In this document: positions 31,901 through 41,504 of the stretch, one piece after another
Layout of the letters: every line of letters begins with the position of its first letter
Numbering within the stretch: the first letter of the stretch is position 1
Source: Luidia sarsii
Taxonomy: Eukaryota; Echinodermata; Asteroidea; Paxillosida; Luidiidae
NCBI GenBank assembly: GCA_949987565.1
Contig: OX465111.1
Location: forward strand, 10,807,202-10,871,201
Length of the DNA: 64,000 nucleotides
Direction of reading: 5' to 3'
The notes under the pieces: model-generated
Seen by the model: the letters and a program-made list of their open reading frames with translations, nothing else
Databases searched by the model: none
Told to the model about the DNA's origin: nothing
Translations under genes and position numbers: made by a program

Positions 31901-33138
31901 GGTTTGTCATCTGCCAACTTGATCTCGTGAGGGATCAAGTCACAGTGACCAAGATCAAAGGGACCCATCGAAAAGGCGCGCTCGTGTCTCTGTATCAGTT
32001 TAGCGGCTGAAACGGCATCAGCAGAATTCAAATTCTTGAGCAGGAGACCGGGAGGTAATAAAAATGTTGTCCCATCTGGGAATGTAAACAATTCCCTATG
32101 TTTGCTACTACACGGACTATCTTTCGAGTCATTATGCAAACTTACAGTAGGCCCCTCATCAGGCCTGGGATCAACTACAACTTGTTGAATACATACCTCA
32201 AAATTATCATAAGTAGAAGTGACCAGGGCTTCTTCATTCACCTGGACTTCATATGCCACTGCAACTCGAGTGAGTGCAGGTATGTTAAGTTGCTCACTAC
32301 TCTCATTAGCTACAAAAACAGAGACACGACCCCTGCCAGATCGTTGTAAGCCATCCAGGACTCTAGCCTGACCCGTCCTAGACTCTTCTTCAGAAGGGGA
32401 AGAGGATGATTGGATCAATAAGGATTTGTTCTCGTCTGTGGGTTGGTTCCCACTTAAAGAACAATCAACAGACTTAACTGTCCTTGGGGGTATAACCGCC
32501 GGCTCCTGCACCCAGACCTCAAAAACTTCCCCCTGCACCTCATTGGAGAGGGGCTGCAGTTGCGCTGCGCCAACCTCCATGGATTTAAGCCACTGCAAAG
32601 CTAGATCCCCTTCTTGACTCTCCCAGACCTGCGCCGAGTTTCTCAACCTTTCAGACAAAACACGCAAGACATTACAACCAAGCAACACAGGATATTTATC
32701 CCTACCGGCAGCCTCATGGCTTAAAACCAAAAAACTGGCTGTAAATTCTTGACCAAATATCTCAACAGGAGCCTCTAAATAACCATCGATGGGAACGGCC
32801 AAGCCGTTTACACCCACGAGTTTTACGAAGGTCCCCACATCATGCAGTTTTCCAATTTTCTTTGACAACTGGTTGTGATAAAACTCAGCTGATACTAGGG
32901 AGGTAACTGCCCCAGTATCCAACACACTATCAACGGAAACCCCTGAGACTTTAATAGTTGCTGTAGGACTTTTAGCGATAAGCTTTTTCTTTTCTGAATC
33001 AGAAATGACTCTATCCAAATTCACAGCATCATCACTAACAAGGTGATCAGTGGGCTCCAAATCACCCTCCGACACAGCGCCCTCTATGGCGGAGGCATTG
33101 CATTTCCCTCTTCCTGCTTTTGTTCGGGTTTGTGTTCG
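28903..33138 (-). CDS. pol: Pol polyprotein: protease, reverse transcriptase, RNase H, integrase
   Basis: The open frame runs from 33138 to the stop at 28903 with no ATG before the protease, so it is expressed as Gag-Pol. Counting from the GTG codon at 33075 (1390 codons), DTGA of the aspartic protease is at 53-56. RT has LPYRRIVPS, CIDYRCLN, SLDLAHGYFQVALH and YLDD (544-547). RNase H has VEVDASLKGLGACL and TDNNPL (Asp772). The integrase has an HHCC finger (HDQWGH with CFLC), the catalytic triad Asp1033, Asp1092 and Glu1128 (35 residues between the last two), and a C-terminal region in which GPY/F-like features are weak. The domain order protease-RT-RH-IN identifies Ty3/gypsy. No stop or frameshift interrupts it. 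YLDD replaces the commoner YIDD or YVDD. It overlaps gag in the -1 frame. Confidence 0.95.
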   Translation of the reverse strand, partial: RTQTRTKAGRGKCNASAIEGAVSEGDLEPTDHLVSDDAVNLDRVISDSEKKKLIAKSPTATIKVSGVSVDSVLDTGAVTSLVSAEFYHNQLSKKIGKLHDVGTFVKLVGVNGLAVPIDGYLEAPVEIFGQEFTASFLVLSHEAAGRDKYPVLLGCNVLRVLSERLRNSAQVWESQEGDLALQWLKSMEVGAAQLQPLSNEVQGEVFEVWVQEPAVIPPRTVKSVDCSLSGNQPTDENKSLLIQSSSSPSEEESRTGQARVLDGLQRSGRGRVSVFVANESSEQLNIPALTRVAVAYEVQVNEEALVTSTYDNFEVCIQQVVVDPRPDEGPTVSLHNDSKDSPCSSKHRELFTFPDGTTFLLPPGLLLKNLNSADAVSAAKLIQRHERAFSMGPFDLGHCDLIPHEIKLADDKPVNLPYRRIVPSQAAEVKKLLQDLLDRKIIRKSASPYASPVVLVRKKNGQLRLCIDYRCLNAKTEKDAFPLPRIEETLESLGGSCMFSSLDLAHGYFQVALHPDSILKSAFRVPWGLYEFLRMPQGLSNSPSTFQRVMELIFADMNLTELVLYLDDLLVFSSNIEEHLQRLDKVFSRLTQNGLKLNGSKCQLFMSSVSHLGHIVSGDGVSVDPSKIKHIRDWPVPASVERLRSFLGLASYYRRYVKDFAKIALPLHSLVSKAATKAGKARGPIEWPAEADEAFRSLKQALCSAPVLAYPRFDRDFVVEVDASLKGLGACLSQYDEGGHLHPVAFASRSLRGAEKGYSDLSSFKLELLALKWAISEKFREYLLGRRTTVWTDNNPLAHLQTAKLGATEQRWVAQLAAFNLEIRYRSGRSNRCADALSRNPPEQIVTEPEVAGVFQDVMGCTDLSGQLGAVTLPAPIRAQEVKVAEEPLVATSVLPSYSHSDLAVIQKGDDTLSLVWDLWEQKWDPGVGVLSPGQRSKEVRGWLKEWPQLVERHGVLYRTVGEPGPGQVFQLLVPKQLQPEIIRAAHDQWGHQGVGRTLGLIKGRCYWPGMHVQVKEHIQKCFLCTVAKAPTPVIRPPMRHLLAFRPLERLAVDFLKLDQGHGNLEDVLVMTDAFTKFALAIPCRNQTAKVVAQALHNQWFVHYGIPSQIHSDQGRNFESRVIRELCDLYGVRKTRTSPYNPQGNGQTERFNRTLCGLIKSVELKHRRNWPNLLPHLVFVYNSTPHSITGYTPYCLMFGREPSIPLDHLLSNVLKNWDENVIQQQAQFVKKAYAIVKDRLVKAAERNKRQYDKRANAEPLEVGARVLLKRCQFTERHKLSDHYYSERYVVVKRNTAGDVYAVRPASGGPERWVNRKMLIADPRGEMALPETPFQNFPTCDNDPTDVDSESESGSSDEEVLVAPPSMFRPPDSCPVTKDGQQASATKAVPDVRRSERLKKKSRVGNWPNAIT

Positions 33139-34160
33139 TTACTGGACTTTTGATTCTGCCCCTGCAGATTCTTGCGCTTATAGCAGCTGTCAATGGTGTG
33201 ACCCAGCTTCTTACAAAATGAACATCTCGGTGGAGGTCTATTTGGATTTCCCTTAGGTTTCTCCATTCCAGCGACCAATCTGTCTAATTGTTGGGTCATA
33301 AGGGTCTGTTGCTGCATTACAAGGGTTTGCTGCTGGACAAGCTTTTCAACACTAGCTATCAGGGCCTTCTGGCTACTGAGGAGATCACCCATGGCCTTAT
33401 CCTTGGACAAATCATTGCAAGATGCAGTACGATCTACTCTACAATCCTCGTGCTCTGTAGAAAACACATGATCTGTAGAGTCCCTGCTGCGTGTGGAAGC
33501 CCGCAGACTACTATCTTCATCACGAAATAGCTTAAGAGCCAGGTCGCGAATGTCAGAAAATCTCTTCTCGGGATGATCAATTACGATACGTCGTAGTTCC
33601 CGGCGTACCAATTGGCCTCTAGCACCCCTTACAAGTTGCTCTTTCAGAGCACCCTCCTTTAACTGACCTAGGGCAGCTTTTTCCTTGGGGTCACCCGCTG
33701 CAGTCTCCATTCGATCATACAATCGTATTATCGAACGACTGAAATCAATGAGAGTCTCACCCTCTGACTGCTCCCTGGAATAGAAAGCATGGTTTAGCGA
33801 CTGGACAGTCTCCTGTGACCCAAACCGGGATTTTAGCAACTTAAGGAATGTCAAGAAATCTGACCTTTCACTGCGAGGACAGCACAAGATCTCCTCACGG
33901 GCTGGACCCGTGAGGTGGTCCATTGCTGCTGCGACTTTCTGTTCCTCATCCAAAGCTAGTTGTCTGGAGTATATCTCCAAATCCTCTAACCACTCTTTTA
34001 GAGTAGGGTCACCTGACTTCCGGGGAAGCCCCGAGAATTTTGCAAGCCTTACAGTGGGTGCCCGCTGATATCGCAGGTTGGAAAACGCATTGGCCAATGT
34101 CTCAGCCAGTGCCTGGTTTGATTTGGATATGGCGTCAGCCATTACCTCTGGCATAGACAT
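33084..34160 (-). CDS. gag: Gag polyprotein with CCHC zinc knuckle
   Basis: 358 residues from ATG 34160 (other in-frame ATGs at 34154 and 34142; the frame is open further upstream but without ATG). The middle part (WLEDLEIYSRQLALDEEQK, FLKLLKSRFGS, LIDFSRSIIRLYDRM) is a typical retrotransposon Gag capsid region. A Gln-rich coiled stretch (VEKLVQQQTLVMQQQTLM) follows. The C-terminus has one zinc knuckle CSFCKKLGHTIDSC (C-X2-C-X4-H-X4-C), which binds RNA. The stop TAG is at 33084-33086, about 16 nt after the slippery heptamer that should send a fraction of ribosomes into pol. Confidence 0.93.
   Translation of the reverse strand: MSMPEVMADAISKSNQALAETLANAFSNLRYQRAPTVRLAKFSGLPRKSGDPTLKEWLEDLEIYSRQLALDEEQKVAAAMDHLTGPAREEILCCPRSERSDFLTFLKLLKSRFGSQETVQSLNHAFYSREQSEGETLIDFSRSIIRLYDRMETAAGDPKEKAALGQLKEGALKEQLVRGARGQLVRRELRRIVIDHPEKRFSDIRDLALKLFRDEDSSLRASTRSRDSTDHVFSTEHEDCRVDRTASCNDLSKDKAMGDLLSSQKALIASVEKLVQQQTLVMQQQTLMTQQLDRLVAGMEKPKGNPNRPPPRCSFCKKLGHTIDSCYKRKNLQGQNQKSSNEHKPEQKQEEGNAMPPP
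33102..33108 (-). promoter_or_regulatory. -1 ribosomal frameshift slippery site GGGAAAT
   Basis: In the gag frame the codons are GAG GGA AAT, so G GGA AAT fits X XXY YYZ exactly. It lies inside the ~55-nt gag/pol overlap (33084-33138), and the pol frame is the -1 frame relative to gag. The position, frame and heptamer agree with programmed frameshifting; the stimulatory RNA structure downstream was not evaluated. Confidence 0.75.
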
Positions 34161-34820
34161 GATGCCAGATAATGCCACACAAGCACCGAACACCACAAAA
34201 CTAAATGCAGGTATAAGACAAGAGCTACTACAAAATGTGATACAATCACTATCCAGCAGAGTACAATGTGTACAACTGTCAATGACCTTGCACACCAGGA
34301 AATTTGGCACAAGAAAATTTGAGACCAAAATGCATACCCATCACTCATCAGCCAGCCTGGCTGGACAGAATTTAGAACAACATTGTTACAGGTGATGGAT
34401 AGCAATATGTATACACAGCCTACATCAATACAATACAATGTGACCTTCACAAGGATACAAGTAAACACAAAGATGTATGGGTGGTCGTCTACTGCTTCTT
34501 AATCATGGCGACAATGAAGAGTCCCACGGCTCCAGTGCAGCTCCGCCGGTAGTCAACTGCAGCCGTAGGAGTCGTCAGAAGTGGTCGCACCCGGTAGTGG
34601 TCGCTCCCGGTAGTGGTCACGTCCAGCGGCGGACGCTCCCGGTAGTGGTCGCTCCCGGTAGTGGTCACGTCCAGCGGCGGACGCTCCCGGTAGTGGTCGC
34701 TCCCGGTAGTGGTCACGTCCAGCGGCGGACGCTCCCGGTAGTGGTCGCTCCCGGGGATCAAAATGGTCGTATGTGATTGCCGAATATCGACCCCGAATTG
34801 GAGGGAAATAACACACTCTA
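34161..34820 (-). other. Retrotransposon leader (5' untranslated region)
   Basis: About 660 nt between the primer site and the gag ATG. The gag frame is open for part of it but lacks ATG. It includes a 48-bp tandem repeat at 34593-34755. Confidence 0.6.
34593..34755. repeat. 48-bp tandem repeat in the retrotransposon leader
   Basis: Just over three copies of a unit containing GGTAGTGGTCGCTCCCGGTA and GTGGTCACGTCCAGCGGCGG. Each unit contains GTAGTGGTC twice, so it is itself partly duplicated. GC-rich against an AT-rich surrounding. Confidence 0.9.
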
Positions 34821-34837
34821 TCCCATCCTCGTCGCCA
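34821..34837 (-). other. Primer binding site matching tRNA-Ser(GCU)
   Basis: The minus strand reads TGGCGACGAGGATGGGA, 8 nt after the 5' LTR. It is complementary over at least 17 nt to the 3' end of metazoan tRNA-Ser(GCU), ...TCCCATCCTCGTCGCCA, including the CCA tail. The tRNA sequence is from my knowledge of vertebrate genes. Confidence 0.8.
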
Positions 34838-34845
34838 TTTTTATC

Positions 34846-35966
34846 TGTAGTGATTCACTACGGGACTGCGGGGTTGCAGCCTGACAAGGGTGTAAGACCC
34901 CAAAATAAATTGGGATAAGTGTGTAGACGGAATCAATGAATAAAGGACAAATTGGGAGACCAGTTGTTGGGTTCAGTCAAATTGCAATCAAAATGAGTAT
35001 TTATTCCCGAATAGGGATTCAGAAAATGTGGCTTAAATGGGGGGTTTAGGGAACCCCTCTACATTACAACGTGATATACCCTGTGGGTGCACTTGCAGTA
35101 CACAAAATTTACTAAGGTGGGGTAAGGGTTAGCCTATTTTAATATTTGTTTGGACGGTTAAATTCCTAAAGTTTGGATCCCCTTTTTATCCCTTAATTTA
35201 ATCCATTTGATCCCCGGGTACGACGAGTAGCCTCACGAGTCGCAGCTACATACAGAGGTTCATGGCACGACCACCTATAGGATTGTAAAAGTACATGTAT
35301 AACTATGGAGATAGGAAGACCTTGGCGATGTGCATACACAGTAAAATACAATGGCACAGACACGACCACATGGCCACAATTGTACATGCATGTTCATGGG
35401 ACCTAATTTTAGCACAGCACGGGTCAGAAAATGTGCCCCTGAATCCCGAGTTTTGTAAAAGTGTCTGAACAGACAACTCACCAAGATGTTCTGGAGGAGT
35501 GTTCCTCAACTTCACGACATTCCCATGCTAGGGTTGAAGGGCGGAGACCCCAAAATGGGGGAATTTGGGCAAGGGAAGTCGGGACGGTCCGTCACGAAGG
35601 GACGCCAAACGAGCCGTGCGTGGGCAACAGCACCGTGTGCACACATAACCATAGGTCCCTAAAATATCACTACACATATGTCTATGAAGTTTTTCTGGGG
35701 GCTAGTTCACGAAAAAATGGTAAATATCTATTAATGCGATCCCATTGGAATGAACTGTACTGTTTATACAATGGCAGGGTAAATTATACAGTGTTAAATT
35801 CCCCCCGAAATACCGGAACTGGTCTAGTGCGCGGAGATACTCCTGCGGGATTAGTCCTAATTTGCATATAGGTCAATGATCATATAGGTAGCCCACTAGG
35901 GGTCAAGGCTATTAATAGACGTGTATCTTAGGAGCGGGTCAGCAGACGAAAATACGTGCCCCTACA
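34846..35966 (-). repeat. LTR (5' LTR in element orientation)
   Basis: 1121 bp, matching the left LTR base for base as far as I could compare. It ends at CTACA on the plus strand, followed by TGAA of the target duplication. It should contain the promoter for the gag-pol transcript. Confidence 0.95.
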
Positions 35967-38330
35967 TGAATATACTAATATTGGATCTTTTATGGCATTA
36001 GCATGCTACATGATTGTTGCTTTGTGAGTCCTAGTTTAAAAACGTGGTGCCCAGATTCGGGAGGGGAGTGGAGGGGGGGGGGGCTTGGCGAATCCTCCTT
36101 ACTGTCTTGAACACTGAGTAATCATTGAGAGTTGAAACCTAACCCATTGCGTTTGCAGTACTGTGAGATGTTCAAATAGCTTCTTCTCCCGTACCGGTAC
36201 TACTACGCTCTCTACCTACATCCTGTTTTCCATCTTCGTACAAACTGTATCTGTTCAAGAGGAACGTGAATAGATACCTTTCGTTCCTTTCGACTCTGTT
36301 TCCTTTTTTTTTCTGTCTATATTACTCTTCTATTTTTCCTGTAGCCATCATCTCGTGTGGCCTTATAGGGCCTTGTGTTTGGCAATCCTTCATAAAAAAA
36401 CCTTATGAACAATAGAATAAACTTCACATAATTATTTTTACAAATAGTGCAAATACTTATGGTGAGGGGCTGTTTGAAGTGTTAGTTGTGTGGCTTCATA
36501 ATCAACTAGTGGAGCACCATTAGGATGGGTTTATTCCCCTACACAAGCAAAATAGTCATATCGGGTTTGTTGAGTAGCAGAGTGCTTCTGAGTAGAAATT
36601 AGATTATACAATAATGCAAACTAGGATCGTGAAATATATTGTCCAAAAGCCCCCCCCCCACGTCAGTTCCTGTAAAATAACAAGTTCAGGAAGAGCTTTA
36701 CTTTGAGTGTTCATGCACAAAACCAGATAAGTGTTATGGTCATGGAATCAACCGCTCAAGAGGGGAAAGATTAATACCTTGCATGTTTACCAATAATCCC
36801 TCTTCTGTGTTCACTTCCCCGCTTCTGTTTTTCACCCTTTGCCTTTGATGTTTCTCCCTTCAACTACCCAATGCCTCCCAATCCCCTGCTTTGATCTCAC
36901 CCTCCCAACTATCTGTAATCCATGTCCCTAATGCTCTCCCAATTCATATTTGTTTTGTTCCCGTCATTTTGCCCTTGAGAAATGTATGCGCTTTTTTGTT
37001 ATTTTAGTCAGAAAGCCGTTTGCAACATTTTTGCTTAATTATAACGGTAAAACAACACACAAAACTGATCTTCAATTGAGACCATGCAAGTGTCCTCAAA
37101 ACAGCCTGTCAAAAGCTAGTTGTTTGTAGCAGTAATGTCGCTCCCTTCATCGTGTGCCTGACAACATAATTAATCCTGCTAAGCCCCAAAACACATTGTA
37201 AAATGGTCTTCAATTGAGACCACAAACGTGTCCTCAAACAGCCTGTCAAAAGCTAGTTGTCTGCGGCTGAAAACTTCGCTTCCTTCGAGACAACATCGTG
37301 AGCCCGACATCAAAAACACAGCCAGTTTATCCTTTATTTGTTTGACATACAGTATTAGCCTTTGATAAGTTCAATGTGCTGGTTGTTCACATCTTGTTGC
37401 TAAAATCGCTGGCAAACTGTGGTCAGTCTCCTAACAATGGGCAGGGCACGCATTGCCAGAAACCGGTTTAAGTTACCGGCTCGTCTCAGAGCCACACCCA
37501 TACTCAAAAAAGATCGTGCACGCGATGTCGTTGCAAACGTTCTATTGTTGCGAACTGCCAACGTGTGGATCAGATTGGAAGGTTTTCATGGTGGAAGTAC
37601 CGAGTGAAAGGTTTGTTGTGACACGTTGTGTTATGGTATCGCATGGTGTCATCACCGCAATCCCTTCCACTTGAAACGTGTGGCTCCTTTTCAACAGTTT
37701 CTCCTGCCTGAGGTGTCCATCATCGCATAGGTGAACATCCTGGGCGAGGTCAGGGGATCGTTGGGCAGAGAGCCCGGGTGGTTACCCTGCATGGCCTTGG
37801 GCGTAGGCGATGAACGTCCGGACGCAGGCTTTCTGGCGGTTGTTGGCAATGTCCGGTAATGATCGTGCAACTATCTGGAACCACACACAAAAACGAAAAA
37901 AAGAAATTTATTGAAATCGTGTTCAAATCCCAGTCCAGTAAAACTTTTCTTTGCCACACAGTTTTTCCCAATTTGTTTCGAAGTTCAAAGTCAGTTTTTC
38001 CTCTGTTTGTTTGACTAAAAAATAAAAAGATGAAATAAATTTGTGTGATCCCCGGCCCTCGTACAAATCATGATCCTACCTCGTTCCCGAGGCAGTTCCC
38101 ACCTCCTCCTTTTTCGGAACTCACCCAAGCACCTCCCCTTAAGAAGAAACTCACCTCCAGTGGTGTGCCTGGCCGTCGGCTCAAATATGTCAGATGTGCA
38201 GGTGGCCCCTTCGAGCATGATATGACTACAGCGTTGGCCCTGCGGGTGGGGAGGCTTGAACCTGCCCATCTTTGCGTAGATCATTGTCTATAATGTGTCC
38301 CGACCTGCCCCATAGGAAAGTTGGTTCGTA

Positions 38331-38495
38331 ACTGTGGAAGAGGGAGAGAGAAGTAGAGAGACAGAGAGAAGGGGGACAGATAGAAGTGCAGAGAGAAGTA
38401 GAGAAAAGTAGATGATGGAGAAAAGTTGAGAGAGTTCGGAAGGAACAGAGAGACAGAAATAGAGAGAGAGATAGGGACAGAGACAGAGAGAGAGT
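38331..38495. repeat. GA-rich microsatellite of the array spacer
   Basis: Purine-only runs of GAGAGA mixed with AGAAGTAGAG and ACAGAGAGA. The same tract, with length changes, is at 47398-47570, 54797-54985 and 62303-62485. Confidence 0.85.
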
Positions 38496-38778
38496 TAGGT
38501 TTCCCTTGCATTTTTACAGTTTGATTGCTATACACGAATGTGGCAAAACTGCTAACTGACTAGAAATGGCCTAAATGCAATCTGCGGCAAAGATAAGTTG
38601 ACAATTGGGGAAGGCCATCATCTAAGGGCTGGACACGAATAGCTGAATAGCCAAGATAATTTGACTAGTCACAGTCCAGTCAAATCATCTTCGCCATTTT
38701 TGCCTCGAAATTTCATGAAATTAAATCGATCAATTAAGTCAGTAAGCAGTTTGCAACATTTTACTCAAAATTAAATCT

Positions 38779-38816
38779 GCCTTTGAGAAAGGTCCTGCTA
38801 GGATCGAAACGTCAGG
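38779..38816 (+). repeat. GATCGAAACGTC repeat in the array spacer
   Basis: GCCT, TTGAGAAA, GGTCCTGCTAGGATC, GAAACGTC, AGGT. The same block is at 47853-47890, 55265-55300 (3' end altered) and 62779-62816. The layout is that of the hammerhead-like motif at 3734 but with a mutated CTGATGA core. Confidence 0.65.
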
Positions 38817-39295
38817 TCCACTAAATTTTGAAAATTTAATCAAAATAGAATTTGAAACAAAATGGCCAAGAAACTTTAACTGGTCTGAGATTTTGAACTA
38901 AGAACTCTGCTTTTGCCTAGCAGTAGTCTTCCCATCTGAACTATATGGCTCTTAGATAATGGCATCCCAAACTGGTCTTTGCCGAGATGGAGTCAGAAGC
39001 TATATGCCATTAACTGCGGTATTTGTCCAGGGATCACACCCCGCTTTCATTCATCAGATGCAAACAACCACTCAATGTGGTCGCAAACCTGGCTTAAGCA
39101 GCTCGGGGATCACACCAAGTACATGGTTTTTTTTCAAGTCCAAAAAAACAATGAAAACCTGACTTGGAACCGTTGAATTTTTTTTGAAAATGGCAAAGAA
39201 ACTGCACAAATAAAAAAAAGAAAAAGGAATTGAATTATTGACCTACTGACCTATTCAGGAAGCCACCACGCCAGCGATGCCTGTGTGGCCGACGT

Positions 39296-41504
39296 CTACT
39301 TAAGAGAAGCGACCGCCTGGCGTAGCTCTGCCATGGACGGTCGGGACTTTGGGTCGCTGCTGGAGGCCCTGAGCCCGTGGTTTACCAGTCCAGGCACGCC
39401 TCCGTACTGGCCGATGGAATGGAGGACGAGCCCCACCTGGAACACGTCGCTCAAGCGGCTCTGGGGCTGTCCCTCCAGCAGCTCGGGGGCCAGGTGGGTC
39501 TGGTGGACCCGACTCCAGTCCTTCTCCTGGCTGGTCAGGTGGCGGGTTTTGGGATGGCTCTTCGCCGAGCTCAGGCCCACGTCTATAATGCAGCCACGCC
39601 AGACACCTCCTGCACAAGCCATCAGGATGTTGTCGAGCTTCAGGTCGTTGTGCAGGAGGCCCGCCTTGTCGTGCATAAACTGCAATCCTTCCACCAGACT
39701 CAGCGCCACCAAACACCAGTCTGACGGGGCCAGAGCCAGTCTGGTCGGTCCGTACAAGGCAGCGCCCAGGGTCAAGGACGTAGTGCCCGTGGCCGGATTG
39801 CCCACGAACTCCATGACGAGGGAGAACTCGGGCCCGTTGCGGACGATGCCGTGGAAGACCGGGAAGGACGGATGGCCGGAGAGCCAGGCCATGGCCAGGA
39901 CCTCGTTGTTGACGGCCTTCCTGTTCCCGGCGCCCACACACTTGACCGCCACAGGACGCTGGTGACCCTGCAGCGCTTGCAGTGTGACCACCCCGAAACA
40001 GCCCTGGCCCAAGACGACAGGACCAGATGCAGGGTGGCTTAGTGACTGGGGAGGGATGAGTGGTACTCCCGGCAGGAACTCCCGCATTGGCCTGCGTTTG
40101 GCAGGCGGCAATGCCACAATAATTTGGGGAGCTGGTGGTGGAGGTGTGGCTGGTTGCGGTGTGGCTTGTGGTGGAGGTGTACCCACTGGTGGTGTGGATG
40201 ATGGAGGCGAGGCCAAGGGTGGTGTGGTCGGTGGAGGTGTACCCACTGGTGGTGTGGATGATGGAGGCGAGGCCAAGGGTGGGGTGGTCGGTGGAGGTGT
40301 ACCCACTGGTGGTGTGGATGATGGAGGCGAGGCCAATGGTGGGGTGGTCGGTGGAGGTGTACCCAATGGTGGTGTGAACGATGGAGGCGAGGCCAAGGGT
40401 GGTGTGGTCGGTGGAGGTGTACCCACTGGTGGTGTGGACGATGGAGGCGAGGCCAAGGGTGGGGTGGTCGGTGGAGGTGTACCCACTGGTGGTGTGGATG
40501 ATGGAGGCGAGGCCAAGGGTGGAGTGGTCGGTGGAGGTGTACCCACTGGTGGTGTGGACGATGGAGGCGAGGCCAAGGGTGGGGTGGTCGGTGGAGGTGT
40601 ACCCAATGGTGGTGTGGATGATGGAGGCGAGGCCAAGGGTGGTGTGGTCGGTGGAGGTGTACCCACTGGTGGTGTGGATGATGGAGGCGAGGCCAAGGGT
40701 GGGGTGGTCGGTGGAGGTGTACCCAATGGTGGTGTGGACGATGGAGGCGAGGCCAAGGGTGGTGTGGTTGGTGGAGGTGTACCCACTGGTGGTGTGGATG
40801 ATGGAGGCGAGGCCAAGGGTGGTGTGGTCGGTGGAGGTGTACCCACTGGTGGTGTGGATGATGGAGGCGAGGCCAATGGTGGTGTGGTCGGTGGAGGTGT
40901 ACCCACTGGTGGTGTGGATGAAGGAGGCGAGGCTAATGGTGGGGTGGTGGGTAGAGGTGTACCCAGTGGGGGTGTAGACGGTTTTGCAGTGGACGATTTG
41001 GGAGGCGGGGCCGATGGGTAAGGCGTGTTCGGTGGTGTTGGGGCCGATGGGGGAGATGCCGCCGTGGTGGGCGTGGTCAACGAAGATCCTAGTGCACTCC
41101 CTTGCACAGTCCTTTAAGGAAGAAATAACACACATGAGCTGGTACAGAGTCATGAATATGATGTGGAGATGGGGTGGAGAGGCTGATGATTAAAAACAAA
41201 CACGACTTATCTACATACAACATTACGGCCATCACTTTCTGATTGTTGTTACCTTTTCTGCTTGGGGCGTGTCCTGGGGCATTTCCCTTGCTTACATGTC
41301 CAGTGCTGTGATAGAACAAAAACAGTTTCAGAGCAATCGTTATAGTATAGTCACCCAATTCGTACTACGTGAAGACATTGATTGAAATAAGTCACTAATA
41401 TGTATGCTTGAGAGAGGACTTACTGGACACTTTGCTCCCCGCAGTCCACAATCTGTGCACGTCCCGTAGGATCGCCTTCCGTATCGGTCACCAACCGAGC
41501 CGAA
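39296..41504 (-). CDS. Pro-rich repeat / protein kinase domain protein, array copy 1
   Basis: Exons seen: 41424-41504 (81 nt, acceptor TTCCAG, donor GTAAGT) and the terminal exon 39296-41111. They join in phase (CA plus G). The last exon encodes about 600 residues: an N-terminal low-complexity part with 13 copies of a 20-residue repeat (TPPLASPPSSTPPVGTPPPT), then a kinase domain of about 240 residues at the C-terminus. Kinase features: Gly loop LGQGCFGVV, VAVK lysine, an acidic residue in NNEVLAM, hinge VMEF, catalytic loop LHNDLKLDNIL, metal-binding IIDVG, APELLEG and SDVFQVGLVL. The catalytic Asp, the Asn and the DxG Asp are kept, so catalysis is possible, although HRD is HND and DFG is DVG. 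The first ATG of the gene was not located; 41908-41960 may be an earlier exon. Kinase subfamily and substrate are unknown. Confidence 0.75.
40201..40980 (-). repeat. 60-bp coding repeat, 13 copies (kinase copy 1)
   Basis: Thirteen in-register copies of a 60-bp unit (plus strand ATGGAGGCGAGGCCAAGGGT and onwards). The copies vary at a few fixed positions: C/A in ACCCACTGG/ACCCAATGG, T/C in GATGATGG/GACGATGG, and GGTG/GGGG. The repeat is read as PT-rich in the kinase frame but is open in most other frames too, so long shadow frames on both strands have no meaning. Confidence 0.95.

Larger units (their letters stand above)
26432..35966 (-). mobile_element. Complete Ty3/gypsy LTR retrotransposon with an extra SGNH gene
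   Basis: 9,535 bp on the minus strand: LTR, leader with tRNA-Ser primer site, gag, pol (protease, RT, RNase H, integrase), an SGNH hydrolase gene, LTR. Both LTRs are 1121 bp and I see no difference between them. TGAA flanks the element on both sides (26428-26431 and 35967-35970). The empty site is visible in the other array units (ATCATTACGAGCGCACTAAT). Intact genes and identical LTRs argue for a very recent insertion and possibly a live element. Confidence 0.95.
35967..39295. repeat. Array unit 0 spacer, right of the gypsy insertion
   Basis: From TGAATATACTAATATTGG this is collinear with 45990-48360, 53251-55790 and 60901-63303. It holds ACCATGCAAGTGTCCTCAAA, CCGGCTCGTCTCAGAGCC and other shared blocks, degenerate SINE pieces (37900-37980, 38580-38700, 38880-39090), a GA-rich tract (38331-38495) and a GATCGAAACGTC repeat (38779-38816). 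Unit 0 carries about 0.5 kb here (36000-36950) that the others lack or have changed. Short frames near 37420-37680 contain stops in other copies, so I do not call a gene. Confidence 0.7.

Noticed and set aside
37419..37674. 62- and 73-codon plus-strand frames repeated in each array unit
   Set aside because: One frame is broken by TGA in units 1-3 and the other shows no protein features; it is conserved only because the units are recent duplicates.
38331..38500. Ser/Leu-rich frames over the GA tract (also 47348, 54694, 62259)
   Set aside because: Translation of a purine microsatellite; no evidence of coding.
39300..41153. A 617-codon frame overlapping kinase copy 1, with counterparts in copies 2-4
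   Set aside because: Shadow frame: in the kinase part it gives a compositionally biased Gly/Arg/Pro/His text without motifs, whereas the frame used has a full set of kinase motifs. The same holds for the plus-strand GGGVPTGGVDDGGEAK frames.
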